Source: Gorillibacterium sp. (GTDB taxonomy: Bacteria; Bacillota; Bacilli; Paenibacillales; NBRC-103111). Taken from it: a stretch of DNA of 6,638 nucleotides. Under the pieces are notes generated by a model. The model saw nothing but the letters and a program-made list of their open reading frames with translations. It did not search any database and was not told the origin of the DNA. Every line of letters begins with the position of its first letter. Position 1 is the first letter of the stretch. The translations under genes and the position numbers were made by a program. The stretch covers positions 1-6,638 of the forward strand of contig JAIMBU010000150.1 of NCBI GenBank assembly GCA_023511325.1, in the 5' to 3' direction. Below, one piece after another: positions 6,454-6,638 of the stretch.

Positions 6454-6638
6454 TTAAACAAGTTCTACATTCGAAAAAAATACGAGGTGTCATAATAATC
6501 GAGAGAGTGTAATTCTCCGAGCGATGAATCAGGTTAGCTAGTTGCTGAAGCTTAATTGATCCAAATAAAATGAATTCCTATCAGCATCCTTTGACACCGC
6601 ACGTTTGCCCATTCCACGGACATAACGTTAGCTATTAC
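6454..6638. other. Right-end stretch with no recognised gene
   Basis: Frames are short and interrupted. Two small minus-strand runs exist (one reading GMGKRAVSKDADRNSFY onward, one reading MTPRIFFECRTCLMDKD onward), neither with a good ribosome binding site or a family I recognise. An isolated TTGACA at 6591-6596 has no matching -10. The stretch replaces what should be the upstream part of the maturase gene, so a break point lies near 6445-6455. Confidence 0.4.

Noticed and set aside
6243..6512. 89-codon plus-strand open frame at the right end
   Set aside because: It is opposite the SPASM cysteine motifs of the maturase fragment, which account for the DNA better; no recognisable protein.
6591..6596. 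TTGACA as a -35 box near the right edge
   Set aside because: No -10-like hexamer lies 16-19 bases downstream.
1..6638. CRISPR array, tRNA, rRNA, riboswitch or prophage attachment site
   Set aside because: No regularly spaced repeats, cloverleaf arms, conserved aptamer cores or paired direct repeats were seen on either strand.

Overview
The window looks like a carbohydrate-utilisation patch from a Bacillota genome, most likely Paenibacillus or a close relative. The base for this is strong AGGAGG-type ribosome binding sites, TATAAT-like promoter elements, mid-range base composition, and protein styles (short GH36, GH78 and cupin-AraC combination) typical of that group. Genus is inferred from style only.

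Layout from left to right. Bases 1-170 hold two gene ends that overlap each other: the C-terminal tail of a methyl-accepting chemotaxis protein (frame 1), and in another frame the last residues of a second AraC-family regulator. The switch between them falls within about 20 bases that read sensibly in both frames, so this is a recombination scar (or an assembly join). Bases 171-395 are non-coding and end in a good promoter and ribosome binding site for a GH36 family glycosidase (396-2156, +). A bidirectional terminator (2294-2324) separates it from a convergent GH78 alpha-L-rhamnosidase (2336-5008, -). The rhamnosidase is divergently transcribed from a complete AraC-family regulator (5174-6067, +), with a 165-base shared control region. 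The right end carries a headless anaerobic sulfatase-maturase-like protein (6112-6453, -) that keeps its SPASM cysteines and a C-terminal SEC-C motif but has lost its radical SAM core; the last 185 bases show no recognisable gene.

The working part is a three-gene set: a sugar-sensing AraC regulator and two glycosidases without signal peptides. Both enzymes probably act in the cytoplasm on imported oligosaccharides bearing alpha-L-rhamnose and probably alpha-galactose-like ends, as in pectin-derived (rhamnogalacturonan) fragments or plant glycosides. No transporter is present in the window. The set is flanked on both sides by broken genes, which suggests a much-rearranged accessory region. I do not see a wholly new system. 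The points most worth following are the chimeric scar at the left end, the changed substrate-pocket motif of the GH36 enzyme, and the SEC-C-tailed maturase remnant.
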